Counted from the stretch's first letter, positions 43,460 through 53,816 are shown. The stretch is DNA of 64,000 nucleotides from Eubacteriales bacterium (GCA_030537195.1 JAUNOK010000003.1:78932-142931), one strand, 5' to 3'. Notes: a model not told the origin generated them from the sequence alone. Numbers and translations: made by a program.

Positions 43460-45058
43460 TTACTTATCTTCGTCGTCAATATCAAACAACTTTAATTCTT
43501 CAACATCATTCTTGCCAGATTTGTCATCTCCGTAAGATTTGTATAATGAATCGTCTTCGTCAAAGCCAGCGTCCTCGTCATCCTCACCGTCTTCATCATA
43601 CTCTTCTATCTCTTTCTCGGTATATTCATCAAGGTCAACTCCGTCTTTAGAAGCCATGTTAAATACCTTCTTAACCTTAGAAAGCTTAGCAGCAAGTATA
43701 ATTGTGACAACGATAAATGCAACGATTATCACGCCAAGTATCATAACTATTGTAAGCCAGAACCTGTTACTGCCAAATGTCTTGCTGTTATCAGCTTTGA
43801 CAACTGTATCAGCATCTGTTGTCTTAACAACAGAATATGCCTGTATAGTTCCATCACTTACTCTGTATCTGAACCAGCCTTTCTCGCCAAGCGAGCTTAC
43901 TCCGTAGAACAGGCAGTACTGTCTGTCAGCATCCATAAGCACCTGTACTTCCTTACCATTCATGGTAAACTTGGTAAGCGCATAGCCAGCTGGTTTCTCT
44001 AATGAGTTAGTTATTGGCAGAACAACATATGTTATCTCTGGTTCTGCAACAGTGTTGTATGGTGAAAATGTTTTCGCAGTCTCATCATAGATATAGAAAC
44101 CACCTTTTCCATCTTCGCTCTCAAGATACATAAGGATAAGACCTGTCTTTAATCCCTTTATGGCATTAATCTTCTGTCCATTGTATTCATAATCTATTTC
44201 CTGATATCCATCTGGAATTGTGATTCCTGAATAATCCTGTATAACTGAATATTTCTTACCATCTATTGTAACTGTTCCATCATCATTAACAGTCTGGGTT
44301 GGTGTCTCTGTAACCTCTTCTGTCTTTGACTCAGCCTCTGTTGTTGCTTCCTGACCATCCTCAAGTCTTGTTGTGTATATTATATACTTCTTAACTGAAC
44401 CATCTTCTGCAGTAACTGTAATTGTAGTTGTATTACTGCCCGGGTCCATTCTTCTTCCGCTTATGCTCACCTTGGCAGCACTGTCATTAGCAACAGCACT
44501 TACAACAAGCTCTGTAACATCAGAATCAACAGTTGCATTGTATGTTGTCCTGTCTGGTGAAAATGCTGGTGAAAGCGTTCCCGGACTTATCTGCAGGGAC
44601 TTTAATGTGTTGTCTGAAGAATAGCTGGCTGGAGCTTTTACAGTAACAGTTCCTGAAGATGTTGTTAATGACATATAATCTTCATCTGCTGAAGATGTAT
44701 ATGACGTTGATTTATCAACTGATATCGTCGCTGTTCCCGGATTAATAGCCTTAAATACAATTTCAAATGAAGTTGCACTTGGAGATATTAATCTTCCTGT
44801 TCCACCTCCACCAGTATCAAATCCACTTACATACTGTAATATACTTGAATCATAGTTTATTTTTAAATCACACAGTTCTATCTTTACATCAGATGATGCT
44901 GTTATTGTTATTGTTACTTCATCACCAACATTGGCACTGGCAGAACTTATAGAAACATGTGCTGTCTGTGCTGCTTTTACATTAGTCAGACCAGAAAACA
45001 TTAATATGCTCATCAGCATTGCCATTACTAATGCAGTTATTCTTTTTATGTTATTCAT
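43460..45058 (-). CDS. membrane-anchored cohesin-domain protein
   Basis: The 532-residue protein has a signal peptide (about 1-30), a cohesin-type domain at about 31-143 (VSISSASANVGDEVTITI, LKINYDSSILQYV, FKAINPGTATI), then a cadherin-like beta-sandwich at about 148-233 (LKSLQISPGTLSPAFSP, TTYNATV, ITVTAEDGSVKKY). A Thr/Glu linker and a domain of unknown type follow (260-420). A membrane helix (about 434-458) leads to a very acidic cytoplasmic tail. Cohesins bind dockerins; the preceding gene encodes a dockerin protein and ends 17 bases before this start. So it is probably its membrane anchor. GGAG precedes the ATG at 45058. Confidence 0.82.
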   Translation of the reverse strand: MNNIKRITALVMAMLMSILMFSGLTNVKAAQTAHVSISSASANVGDEVTITITASSDVKIELCDLKINYDSSILQYVSGFDTGGGGTGRLISPSATSFEIVFKAINPGTATISVDKSTSYTSSADEDYMSLTTSSGTVTVKAPASYSSDNTLKSLQISPGTLSPAFSPDRTTYNATVDSDVTELVVSAVANDSAAKVSISGRRMDPGSNTTTITVTAEDGSVKKYIIYTTRLEDGQEATTEAESKTEEVTETPTQTVNDDGTVTIDGKKYSVIQDYSGITIPDGYQEIDYEYNGQKINAIKGLKTGLILMYLESEDGKGGFYIYDETAKTFSPYNTVAEPEITYVVLPITNSLEKPAGYALTKFTMNGKEVQVLMDADRQYCLFYGVSSLGEKGWFRYRVSDGTIQAYSVVKTTDADTVVKADNSKTFGSNRFWLTIVMILGVIIVAFIVVTIILAAKLSKVKKVFNMASKDGVDLDEYTEKEIEEYDEDGEDDEDAGFDEDDSLYKSYGDDKSGKNDVEELKLFDIDDEDK

Positions 45059-45075
45059 AATATTCTCCAATATAA

Positions 45076-47133
45076 TTACTGTACAATATATCTGATATCA
45101 AGAACATGTCTCTTAACATACATCATATCTATACTGCTGACTGTACCATCATGGTTAGCATCAGCAGCCTTATAATAAGCACCAGTAAGAGTTCTTATAT
45201 CAAGAACATGTCTCTTAATATATAACATATCAATACTTGTTATCTGTCCATCTCCGTTAGCATCTCCGTATATAACAACCGCGTATGATGCATACTCATC
45301 TCCATCTGATGTATATACAACAAATCTGTCTCCAGTTGCTATTATTTCGGATGTTTTCTCTGCTGAATCTGAGCCATATACCTTTCCATAACAGCCATTT
45401 TTAAATGAAATATTGCTTATTACATAATCTGCTGTGCTTCCGACCTCAAGTCCAGATATAAATCTTCCGTCTTCATCTATATCATAACCTGTATCAAATC
45501 CATTCTCTTCTGATGGATCTGGTACCGGGTCAGGATCTGGTATTGGATCAGCTTCTTTTCTTACGATATTAATTACATAGTCCTGACTTTCTCCATTCTC
45601 TGCTGTAACAGTAACAACTATTCTATTGTTACCTACGGATAACGAATACTCTCCAAAGCCTTCTACTTCAGCACTATCAGCTAACTTATCACCTGACACA
45701 TATACACTTGTAACATCATTATCAACAATCAGATCATATGATGTAGTGTATAATGAAAATGATGGTGTTAATGAATATCCATCGACATACAGTTCCTTAA
45801 GTCTGTTATTAGGATTTCCATCTCCTGTTGGAATTGTACATACCTCGTCTGGCATATTATCATATACAGGAATTATAAACTTAAATGATGTGTTATTAAG
45901 TGTTGTTTCACTATATGCTCTCTTACTTGTCTTTGCCTCTGATCTTGGCGCAAAAACATTAGTCATATACTGATGAGAATAATTAACCACATCAAACTTT
46001 TCATAATATATAGTGTCCTGACCTTTATTTATGTACCATTTGCCAAGGTTAATTGCTCCACCTACTACCGCTTTATATCTTGTATTCCAAGGTCTTAATG
46101 TACTGGAATCATCTCCCTTTGCATATCTTAATCCATTCTGTACAGCAGTATAACCGCCTGACGCATATGCATTCTGACTATAATAATTATAATAGCCTAC
46201 ATATCCGCTTACATTACCTGATATCTGTCTTCCCGTTCCATTATATCCCTGTTCCTGAATTATTCTCGTAGCAAGATGATATGGGCTGACCTGAGATGTT
46301 TCTCCTGCTTTCATTAAAAGCGAAGGATAAGTATAACCATCAAGATCATGACTTGAGCCATCCATGAATGAACCACTTATTATACTCTCAACCCCACTCA
46401 TATTCTGAACAGATGAATCATATGACAATGCCTCAAACATAAATATATATGTATCATCTAGGAAATTTCTTGGATCAAGTACATACTGCACCAACTCACT
46501 TGAAGCCTGTACATATCCACCACTGTCAAATGTATACCACTCACCGGTTTCCCAGTTATAGCAGCCATCTGCTGTAGATTTCCATGAACTTATATTATCC
46601 TTATGAACAAGGCTTCTTGTTTTCACATTCTGTTTCTCAACCATAGTGTTCCAGTCAGTTCCATTATGATCCGCAACAAACACCCAGTTAGGATACTGCG
46701 CATGAAGCTGTCTTAAACCATCCTTATAACTATCTGGGAATCCCTGTGAGTCAAGGTATTCCTCAAAATCCGCATCCGGCTCATAATCACTTCTTTTATC
46801 AACAGTTATGTAACCGCCATATATATAGCCTCTCTCATAACTGCCATTAAGATAAAAACCTATGCCATACCATGTGTCGCCGTCATCGTCAGTTGTCTCT
46901 TCGTATATATCAAACTTAAATCCACCATCCACCTTGGTTATGACTGAACCGCTGACTGGTGATGTCCTTATTCGAAGATCCGTAACATCATAATTAACAT
47001 GTCCCTGACCAATGGCCTCCTCCGCCTTAGTATTAAGCACAGAAGTAACCGTAAGGCAGGTCAGTACAAGCATACATAACATGACACCAATTGCGGCTAT
47101 TCTTTTTGCACTACATTTGTATCCTGATTTCAT
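45076..47133 (-). CDS. secreted glucosaminidase with SH3 and dockerin domains
   Basis: The 685-residue protein has a signal peptide (about 1-37), a bacterial SH3 domain (about 45-112), and a glucosaminidase-type domain at about 138-395 (YPNWVFVADHNGTDWNTMVEKQN, SPYHLATRIIQEQG, KYINKGQDT-like end), expected to cut peptidoglycan glycan chains. Next is a cadherin-like beta-sandwich (about 443-526), a DPDPVPDP linker, a dockerin-associated module (555-620), and a type I dockerin at about 621-685. Its two calcium loops are DANGDGQITSID and DANHDGTVSSID, each followed by YIKRHVLDI or YVKRHVLDI. It is the first gene of a pair with the cohesin membrane protein. Confidence 0.88.
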   Translation of the reverse strand: MKSGYKCSAKRIAAIGVMLCMLVLTCLTVTSVLNTKAEEAIGQGHVNYDVTDLRIRTSPVSGSVITKVDGGFKFDIYEETTDDDGDTWYGIGFYLNGSYERGYIYGGYITVDKRSDYEPDADFEEYLDSQGFPDSYKDGLRQLHAQYPNWVFVADHNGTDWNTMVEKQNVKTRSLVHKDNISSWKSTADGCYNWETGEWYTFDSGGYVQASSELVQYVLDPRNFLDDTYIFMFEALSYDSSVQNMSGVESIISGSFMDGSSHDLDGYTYPSLLMKAGETSQVSPYHLATRIIQEQGYNGTGRQISGNVSGYVGYYNYYSQNAYASGGYTAVQNGLRYAKGDDSSTLRPWNTRYKAVVGGAINLGKWYINKGQDTIYYEKFDVVNYSHQYMTNVFAPRSEAKTSKRAYSETTLNNTSFKFIIPVYDNMPDEVCTIPTGDGNPNNRLKELYVDGYSLTPSFSLYTTSYDLIVDNDVTSVYVSGDKLADSAEVEGFGEYSLSVGNNRIVVTVTAENGESQDYVINIVRKEADPIPDPDPVPDPSEENGFDTGYDIDEDGRFISGLEVGSTADYVISNISFKNGCYGKVYGSDSAEKTSEIIATGDRFVVYTSDGDEYASYAVVIYGDANGDGQITSIDMLYIKRHVLDIRTLTGAYYKAADANHDGTVSSIDMMYVKRHVLDIRYIVQ

Positions 47134-47166
47134 GTAATCACCTGACTCCTGAATGTATCGTATTAA

Positions 47167-48759
47167 CTAGTTTCTACCAAATTCTGAAAGCTTTAAGCCC
47201 TCATTTCTCTCAAGTACCATATTAACAGACCAGCTATTGGCAAATACAAGAAGTGGATTGCCCTTAAGGTCTTTAATCTTCTTCATATCTGATGTGCCAA
47301 CAATTCTGTTCACATCAATTTCCTCAGGATTCTCAATCCAGCGGATATGCTCGTATGGAAGCGGCTCAAGTCTGATATCTACACCGTACTCATTCTTAAG
47401 ACGGTACTCAAGAACTTCAAACTGAAGAACACCTACAACGCCCACGATAATCTCTTCCATTCCTGTATTGAACTCCTGGAATATCTGAATCGCACCTTCC
47501 TGTGCAATCTGGTTGATACCCTTGATGAACTGTTTTCTCTTCATAGTATCAATCTGTCTTACTCTTGCAAAATGTTCTGGTGCAAATGTAGGTATACCCT
47601 CAAATGCGAATTTCTTATTAGATTTGCAGATAGTATCACCGATAGAGAATATTCCCGGGTCAAATACACCAATAATATCTCCTGCATATGCCTCATCAAC
47701 AATATGTCTCTCCTCCGCCATCATCTGCTGTGGCTGGCTGAGTCGTATCTTCTTGCCGCCCTGAACATGGTTGGCTTCCATTCCGGCTTCAAACTTACCT
47801 GAACATATTCTCATGAAAGCAATTCTGTCTCTGTGTGCTTTATTCATGTTAGCCTGAATCTTGAATACAAATGCTGAGAAATCCTCAGTAAATGGATCAA
47901 TAACTCCCTGATCAGACTTTCTTGGAAGTGGAGAAGTTGTCATTGATAAGAAATGCTCAAGGAAAGTCTGAACACCAAAGTTAGTAAGCGCTGAACCGAA
48001 GAATACCGGTGTAAGGTCACCTGCACTTACCATCTCCTGATCAAACTCTGCACTTGCTCCGTCTAACAGCTCAATATCTTCCTGAAGCTTGTCGTAGAAA
48101 GCATCACCGATTCTGTCCTTAAGAACAGCTTCATCTGACGCGTCAACAATCTCAGTATCAACTTCCTTCTGTCCATTCATTGCTGCCTTGAATAAAGAAA
48201 CATTTTTCTCTTTACGGTCATACACACCCTTGAATTCCTTACCGCAACCGATAGGCCAGTTAATTGGGCATGTAGAGATTCCAAGTACACTCTCAATCTC
48301 ATCAAGAAGCTCGAATGGGTCATTAGCCTCTCTATCCATCTTATTAATAAATGTAAATATAGGAATGTGTCTCATAACGCATACCTTGAAAAGCTTGATA
48401 GTCTGTTTCTCAACACCCTTAGAAGCATCAATAACCATGACCGCAGAATCTGCTGCCATAAGAGTTCTGTAAGTATCCTCTGAGAAATCCTCATGTCCCG
48501 GAGTATCAAGAATATTAATACAGTAACCTTCGTAGTTGAACTGAAGAACAGAAGAAGTTACCGAAATACCTCTTTCCTTCTCTATCTCCATCCAGTCAGA
48601 AACCGCATGCTTGGCAGTCTTCTTACCCTTTACAGAACCTGCAAGGTTAATAGCTCCTCCATAAAGCAGGAACTTCTCTGTTAATGTTGTCTTACCAGCA
48701 TCCGGGTGAGAGATAATGGCAAATGTCCTTCTTTTCTTAATTTCACTTTCTAAACTCAC
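47167..48759 (-). CDS. prfC: peptide chain release factor 3
   Basis: RF3 is the translational GTPase that removes RF1/RF2 after termination. The 530-residue protein shows ISHPDAGKTTLTEKFL near 16-31, the switch region ERGISVTSSVLQF, DTPGHEDFSEDTYRTL near 82-97, NKMDREANDPFELLDEI, and the domain with FVFKIQANMNKAHRDRIAFMRICSGKF. Length and order match. The start is GTG at 48759 with AAAGGAG seven bases upstream. It stands alone between the glucosaminidase gene and a small gene. Confidence 0.96.
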   Translation of the reverse strand: MSLESEIKKRRTFAIISHPDAGKTTLTEKFLLYGGAINLAGSVKGKKTAKHAVSDWMEIEKERGISVTSSVLQFNYEGYCINILDTPGHEDFSEDTYRTLMAADSAVMVIDASKGVEKQTIKLFKVCVMRHIPIFTFINKMDREANDPFELLDEIESVLGISTCPINWPIGCGKEFKGVYDRKEKNVSLFKAAMNGQKEVDTEIVDASDEAVLKDRIGDAFYDKLQEDIELLDGASAEFDQEMVSAGDLTPVFFGSALTNFGVQTFLEHFLSMTTSPLPRKSDQGVIDPFTEDFSAFVFKIQANMNKAHRDRIAFMRICSGKFEAGMEANHVQGGKKIRLSQPQQMMAEERHIVDEAYAGDIIGVFDPGIFSIGDTICKSNKKFAFEGIPTFAPEHFARVRQIDTMKRKQFIKGINQIAQEGAIQIFQEFNTGMEEIIVGVVGVLQFEVLEYRLKNEYGVDIRLEPLPYEHIRWIENPEEIDVNRIVGTSDMKKIKDLKGNPLLVFANSWSVNMVLERNEGLKLSEFGRN

Positions 48760-48824
48760 TGTTTTACTCCTTTATAACCATAATACATAAATGCTTCATA
48801 CCTGTTCCGGCATACACATAATAT

Positions 48825-48858
48825 AAGCCTGTGACGCAGTCTACGGCTTCACAGGCTT
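48825..48858 (-). terminator. hairpin after the small 86-residue gene
   Basis: AAGCCTGTGA (48825-48834) pairs perfectly with TCACAGGCTT (48849-48858). The minus strand continues ATATTATG, a weak T-tract. Confidence 0.65.
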
Positions 48859-48880
48859 ACTCTAATCAATAGTCTTCGAA

Positions 48881-49141
48881 TTATTCACGGTTAAGACCGA
48901 ACTTGTATGAAACCTCAGACTTGTCATCAATTCTTCTGAAAATGTTGACTACTCTGTCCATAACTGGCTCGAAATCTTCCTCATTCTCAACCTCAACAGT
49001 AACAACCTGTCCGTCTTCCTTAATAACTGCATCCTTAACAAGTGCTAATGCCTTGATATCTTCCTCAGTCTGGGCAACCTGCTCAGGTGTTGTTAACATC
49101 TTTGATTTACTCTTATACTTAACAGCGTATGTTCTTGTCAT
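48881..49141 (-). CDS. small conserved hypothetical protein
   Basis: An 86-residue acidic/basic protein, TRTYAVKYKSKSKMLTTPEQVAQTEEDI then VKDAVIKEDGQVVTVEVENEEDFEPVMDRVVNIFRR. The pattern of alternating charged beta strands and two helices suggests a small ferredoxin-like fold. I do not recognise the family. AGGAGG stands before two adjacent ATG codons; the second, at 49141, has better spacing. It is transcribed toward prfC but a hairpin lies between them. Confidence 0.65.
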   Translation of the reverse strand: MTRTYAVKYKSKSKMLTTPEQVAQTEEDIKALALVKDAVIKEDGQVVTVEVENEEDFEPVMDRVVNIFRRIDDKSEVSYKFGLNRE

Positions 49142-49144
49142 CAT

Positions 49145-49463
49145 ATCCTCCTATTGGCTCTTCGTAGCAATATAATCTCATATGTCATTATATTATATAA
49201 CATGTTTTGCAATTATGCAATGGGGTGAAAAATCCGATGTAGATTTTTTATCTTCCTTCCGTTTGAAATTGTATTTATGAATCACTCATAATTGTTGCTC
49301 AGACTGTAGAATAAGTCAATGGCAACCACACAACATGTACTCAAAGTTAATTTTGAGTACGGCAAAAGCATAATGCCTACGAAAATGTATTTTTTATATG
49401 ATTTAGTAGTCTTTGGCAGCTCGCCGGCTTCATTCAAGATAAAATACATATGGCACTTCCCGT
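49145..49463. other. non-coding region with segments duplicated at 53.4-53.8 kb
   Basis: No gene is supported; a 68-codon minus-strand frame lacks a ribosome site. The stretch has blocks matching 53390-53770, including ACATGTAC, GCAAAAGCATAA, CCTACGAAAATG, and CTCGCCGGC followed by a shared AAGATAAAATACAT-like sequence. It therefore continues the duplicated 3' flank of the surface genes. Confidence 0.5.
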
Positions 49464-49513
49464 AAAAAAAGAACTGACACCCTAACAACTCTCAATCGTC
49501 AGAGCACCAGCCC
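49464..49513 (-). terminator. terminator after the 1234-residue LRR protein gene
   Basis: On the minus strand a long imperfect stem starting GGGCTGGTGCTCTGACGA (from 49513) and ending in CAGTTC (to 49471) is followed by seven T residues. Nearly the same sequence ends the next LRR gene at 53768-53816. Confidence 0.75.
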
Positions 49514-49565
49514 TTTCCATGACCAATCAACCAATCAGTCAATCATCCAATTATACAGTTAGTAT

Positions 49566-52500
49566 TTAATTACTTGTCTTAACATTCATCGCTGAACTTC
49601 TGACCACATTACCATTAGCATCTTTGACATCAATATAAAACTCTCTGTCTCCGGCACTTCCGGCTGTCCATGTTATCTTATTATTAGAGCTGAAGTTCTG
49701 AACAAGTCCCCAAGTCTTGGTTGTCTTGTTATATACAATAAACTTGTACTGATAGCTTCCTGCTCCACCTGTTGCTGCTCCGCTTATTGTAACCTTACCG
49801 CTGACTTTATTAGCATTTGTGCTTATTGTTGCAGTAACACTCATACTGTTTCCAACATTTATAGTATTAACAGCACTTCTTACAACCTTACCGCCTGCAT
49901 CCTTTACATCAACATAGAACTGTCTTGTTCCCGCTGCTCCTGCAACCCATGTGCATGTATTACTGCTGCTGTAATCCTGAACCTTGCCCCACTGCTTTGT
50001 TGCTGTGTTATAAACAATGAACTTATACTGATAACTTCCGTTTCCTCCTGCAGCATTAGCAGTAAGCTTTACTGAAGCGCCCGGATTAACCTGTGATGCT
50101 GATGATTTAAGTGATACATTAAGACCTGTCTGTGTACTAACATTCATTGCTGCACTTCTTGCAACAGTTCCGTTTGAATCCTTAATATCAACATAAAACT
50201 TTCTGTTACCTGCTGCTCCGGATGCATTCCATACGCATGTATTCTTGCTGCTGTAATCCTGAACAATTCCCCATTTACCTGTATCTACATTATAAACAAT
50301 GAATTTGTACTGGTAGTTACCGCTTCCATAATTACCTGATGCTGTAAATTCAATGTTATTATTTACATACTTATATGATGCCTTAGCTTCAAGCTTCTTA
50401 TTAATGCTTATGAGTGCAGAACTTAATACTTCCTTTCCTGTACTGTCCTTAACCTTAACATAGAATCTTCTTGAACCAGGTGAAGATACCCATGTGAATC
50501 CGCTTGTCTCACCATAATCTCTGACAACGCCCCATTTGCCTGTATCTTCATTATAAACAACAAGCTTATACTGATAATCTGAAGAACCGCCTGATGCATT
50601 TGCCTGAATATTCATAACATCTCCATCCTTAGCACTTCCTGATGGTGATATTACCGCATTAATTGATAATGGCTGTGAATAATTCTTAAATGTTATTCCA
50701 TTTGTCTTAGCATAACTTTCTGCCTCAGATCCAGCTTCACCTTCAATTACAAATGTTGATTTAACATTGTAGAATGCATTTTTTTCTATTGTTCCAAGTG
50801 TAGAAGGAAGTGATGCAATTGAAAGACTATTATTATATCCAAAAGCATATGCACTTATAGACTGGTTATTATAACCATACATTCCTTTTTCCCATGAGAA
50901 TTTTTCAAGGCTTGTACAACCGCTGAATACATAATTATCTATGCTTACATAATTACCAGGTATTGATATACTTGCTAATGAAGTACAGTTCTGGAATGCA
51001 TATGAGCTTATCTTAGCATCTGTGTCGCCTTTAGCCATTATTACATCCTTTAATTTGGCACAGCCATCAAAAGTATTTCTGGAAATGTTCTCCACTGTTG
51101 ATGGAATTGTGACAGTTTCAAGTGTATTACAATACTGGAATGAATTATTACCGATTGTTTTTACACCTTCTGGAATTACAACCTGTGGTAATGAAGCACA
51201 TTTATAAAATGCATAACTTCCTATAGAAGCCACTGCTGTAGAAAGCTTAACATCTTTTAATGATGTACACTCACTAAATGCATAACTTCCCACGCTCTGA
51301 TTCGCAAAATCATACGAACTCTTCTTATACTCAAAGCTTGTAAGACTTGTGCAACCTGAAAATGCCTCATCACCTATACTCTTATAATTACCCGGTACAA
51401 CTACACTTTTTAACATTGTACAGCTCTTAAATGCTTTGTCACCAATTACAGCTTCAACATTCTTGTCTCCTGCAATATTAACAGATGTTAATTTTGAACA
51501 ATTCTCGAAAGAACCGCCATAATATGCTCCTCCAATGCTGCTCACTGTAGAAGGAATATTTACAGATGTAAGATTCTTGCAGTCCATAAATGAAGCTGCT
51601 CCAATCTTAGTTACCCCCTCTGGTATATCAAGTTTGTCAGTATTAGTATTACGAAAAGCATATGAATCAATTATTTTAAGTCCTTTTTCAAGTGTTACAC
51701 TTGTTAAAGACTGACAATTTCTAAATGCCGAATTACCTATTGTATGCTCAATGTTATTAACTGACACAGCATACTTAAAGCTCTTTAATGATGTACAGTT
51801 TTCAAATGCATTTTGATCAATTTTACTGTAATTACCAGGAATAACAACCGATAAAAGAGACTGGCATCCGTTGAAGCAATCCTGTCCGATAACCGCCTCT
51901 TCAATTCCCTGTTTAAATGTTACATTTGTAAGACCAGTACAATTTTCAAATGCACCTGCTGTATAACTGTCAGTCACCTTTGTTACTGTAGATGGAATCT
52001 CTACTGACTTCAAAGATTTACATGACTGAAAAGCTCCAGACTTAATAGTAACAAGTCCTTCTGGAAGTGTCAGCTTTGACAGTCTTGTACAATTAGCAAA
52101 TGCATTCTGTCCAATAGACTTCACTCCAGCCGGAATATTAATCTCTGCAATCATACTATCATTGTAAAATGCCTCTGAATCAATGCTCTCAAGACCTGTA
52201 CCCAATGTAACCTGTGCAAGAGACTGGCATCCTTTAAAAGCATAAGATGCAATTTTATGAGTTATTCCCTTTACTGATGGCGAATAAGTAAGTGTTCTTA
52301 AGCCCTTACAATTTTGAAAAGCACTCTGCTGTATCTCACTATAATTACCAGGAATCACAATTGAAGTAATTGCTGTACAGCCTGAAAATGTATTTCCACC
52401 TATTATAGCAGCCTGTGTTCCTTCTTTTATTGTTACAGATGCTAAAGATGTACAATCTACAAATGCACCTGTACCATAACTACTTCCAATTGTCTTTATT

Positions 52501-53270
52501 GTAGAAGGTATGGTAATCTTATTTAACAGCTTACAAGAATTAAATGCTCCACTCCCTATAGTTGTGACCCCTTCTGGAATATCTATAGATGTAAGTGACA
52601 CACAATTTGAAAACGCTTCACTACCTATAGCTGTCAACGAATCTGGTAATGATACACTGTCTAATGATGAACAATTACTAAATGCATAAGTATCAATTTT
52701 TTTGCTATTTCCATTATTAGCGTATGTAAATTTCTTAAGTAAACGACACCCTTGAAAAGCATATGAATATATCATTGTATAATTCCCAGGCACGGTAATC
52801 TCAGTTAAAGACGTACACCCTTTAAATGTATTGCCACCAATATAGGCATTCTGTGTACCTGCTGCAATAACAACATTCTTTAAGTTAACACAATCTTGAA
52901 ATGCTCCAGTATTATAGCTCCCACCTATTCTTGTGACTGTAGCTGGTATATCAACACTTGTTATCTTATTGTTATTGCTGAATGCTCCCGCCTGAATTGC
53001 ATTAACTGTATAACTGCCTATCTTTTCTGGAATAACGATATCCGTACTCTCCCCATCATACCCAGTAATCGTTGCATATGAACCACTTGTTGAATAATAT
53101 AGTCCATTATAAGATGCATCACTTGATGCATACAACTCTACGGCATAAGAATTATCCCCGCCAATCTGTGATGCCATAACTGGCGACACCATTATATCTG
53201 ATGTCATAATAACTGTTCCCATTGCCAGCGACATTCCTGTCGCAACAGCTCTTTTTATCTTCTTTTTCAT
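49566..53270 (-). CDS. BspA-like leucine-rich-repeat surface protein
   Basis: The 1234-residue secreted protein starts with a signal peptide (KKKIKRAVATGMSLAMGTVI, cut near residue 33). Residues about 55-840 are LRR_5/TpLRR repeats of the BspA type (GAFxxCxxLxxVxIPxxVxxI), with larger units containing INGGNTFxGCTSL-like turns. Residues about 865-1234 hold four C-terminal repeats of about 92 residues with the pattern YQYKFIVYN, W, VQDYSS, TWTAG, RQFYVDVKD, VVRS, perhaps a Y_Y_Y-like beta-sandwich. No membrane helix or sortase signal is seen. AAAGGGGATT precedes the ATG. It should sit outside the cell and bind host, fibre or glycan surfaces; the ligand is unknown. Confidence 0.88.
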   Translation of the reverse strand: MKKKIKRAVATGMSLAMGTVIMTSDIMVSPVMASQIGGDNSYAVELYASSDASYNGLYYSTSGSYATITGYDGESTDIVIPEKIGSYTVNAIQAGAFSNNNKITSVDIPATVTRIGGSYNTGAFQDCVNLKNVVIAAGTQNAYIGGNTFKGCTSLTEITVPGNYTMIYSYAFQGCRLLKKFTYANNGNSKKIDTYAFSNCSSLDSVSLPDSLTAIGSEAFSNCVSLTSIDIPEGVTTIGSGAFNSCKLLNKITIPSTIKTIGSSYGTGAFVDCTSLASVTIKEGTQAAIIGGNTFSGCTAITSIVIPGNYSEIQQSAFQNCKGLRTLTYSPSVKGITHKIASYAFKGCQSLAQVTLGTGLESIDSEAFYNDSMIAEINIPAGVKSIGQNAFANCTRLSKLTLPEGLVTIKSGAFQSCKSLKSVEIPSTVTKVTDSYTAGAFENCTGLTNVTFKQGIEEAVIGQDCFNGCQSLLSVVIPGNYSKIDQNAFENCTSLKSFKYAVSVNNIEHTIGNSAFRNCQSLTSVTLEKGLKIIDSYAFRNTNTDKLDIPEGVTKIGAASFMDCKNLTSVNIPSTVSSIGGAYYGGSFENCSKLTSVNIAGDKNVEAVIGDKAFKSCTMLKSVVVPGNYKSIGDEAFSGCTSLTSFEYKKSSYDFANQSVGSYAFSECTSLKDVKLSTAVASIGSYAFYKCASLPQVVIPEGVKTIGNNSFQYCNTLETVTIPSTVENISRNTFDGCAKLKDVIMAKGDTDAKISSYAFQNCTSLASISIPGNYVSIDNYVFSGCTSLEKFSWEKGMYGYNNQSISAYAFGYNNSLSIASLPSTLGTIEKNAFYNVKSTFVIEGEAGSEAESYAKTNGITFKNYSQPLSINAVISPSGSAKDGDVMNIQANASGGSSDYQYKLVVYNEDTGKWGVVRDYGETSGFTWVSSPGSRRFYVKVKDSTGKEVLSSALISINKKLEAKASYKYVNNNIEFTASGNYGSGNYQYKFIVYNVDTGKWGIVQDYSSKNTCVWNASGAAGNRKFYVDIKDSNGTVARSAAMNVSTQTGLNVSLKSSASQVNPGASVKLTANAAGGNGSYQYKFIVYNTATKQWGKVQDYSSSNTCTWVAGAAGTRQFYVDVKDAGGKVVRSAVNTINVGNSMSVTATISTNANKVSGKVTISGAATGGAGSYQYKFIVYNKTTKTWGLVQNFSSNNKITWTAGSAGDREFYIDVKDANGNVVRSSAMNVKTSN

Positions 53271-53280
53271 AATCCCCTTT

Positions 53281-53767
53281 CTGTTTCTCTATGAAACATT
53301 AAATATTTTTCATACAAATGATACACCTGCTAACATCTATTAATCAAGCAATTTAGTCAAATATATAGTAAAAAATATCACTAGCAATTACACCACATGT
53401 ACATAAAACTAAATTTGAATGATGCAAAAGCATAACACCTACGAAAATGCCGTTTTTATACAATCTAGTAGGTTTCCATACCAGTGTTTCATCACTCTAG
53501 TGCAGCTAAAGCTACTAAACAACTGCCTTAAGCAAATATAGTAGGTCTTTTCATCAAACTATTGACATGCTGGAAGAAAAAACACAAAAATCCCGTCGCA
53601 AAACACCCACGAAATTCATAACAACAATTGAATTAGTAAGCTTCTTGCAAGTCTTTGTTTTAATTCAAGATAAAAAGACATACGCGATTATTCATATAAT
53701 AAGCGTTAGTAGGTTTTCGACAACTCGCCGGCTAAATTCATGATAAAATACATACGGCACTCTCCGC
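53281..53767. other. intergenic region with duplicated blocks
   Basis: Roughly 490 bases without a gene, between the terminator of the 822-residue gene and the 1234-residue gene start. It shares blocks with 49300-49460 (ACATGTAC, GCAAAAGCATAA, CCTACGAAAATG, CTCGCCGG, GATAAAATACATA). Inside it the TAGTAGGT motif recurs (near 53478, 53537 and 53707). I read it as partly duplicated and decayed copies of the flank. Confidence 0.5.
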
Positions 53768-53816
53768 AAAAAAGGGCTGACACCCTAACGACTCTCAATC
53801 GTCAGAGCACCAGCCC
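53768..53816 (-). terminator. terminator after the 822-residue LRR protein gene
   Basis: GGGCTGACACC... (53774 on) pairs with ...CACCAGCCC (to 53816) as a long imperfect stem; the minus strand continues TTTTTTGCGG. The surrounding 100 bases are almost identical to 49464-49565. Confidence 0.85.

Noticed and set aside
49282..49488. 68-codon minus-strand frame with one hydrophobic segment
   Set aside because: No ribosome site, and it overlaps the duplicated 3' flank and terminator of the LRR gene.
53281..53767. CRISPR-like array from recurring TAGTAGGT motifs
   Set aside because: The motif recurs only three times at uneven spacing and with no constant spacer length.
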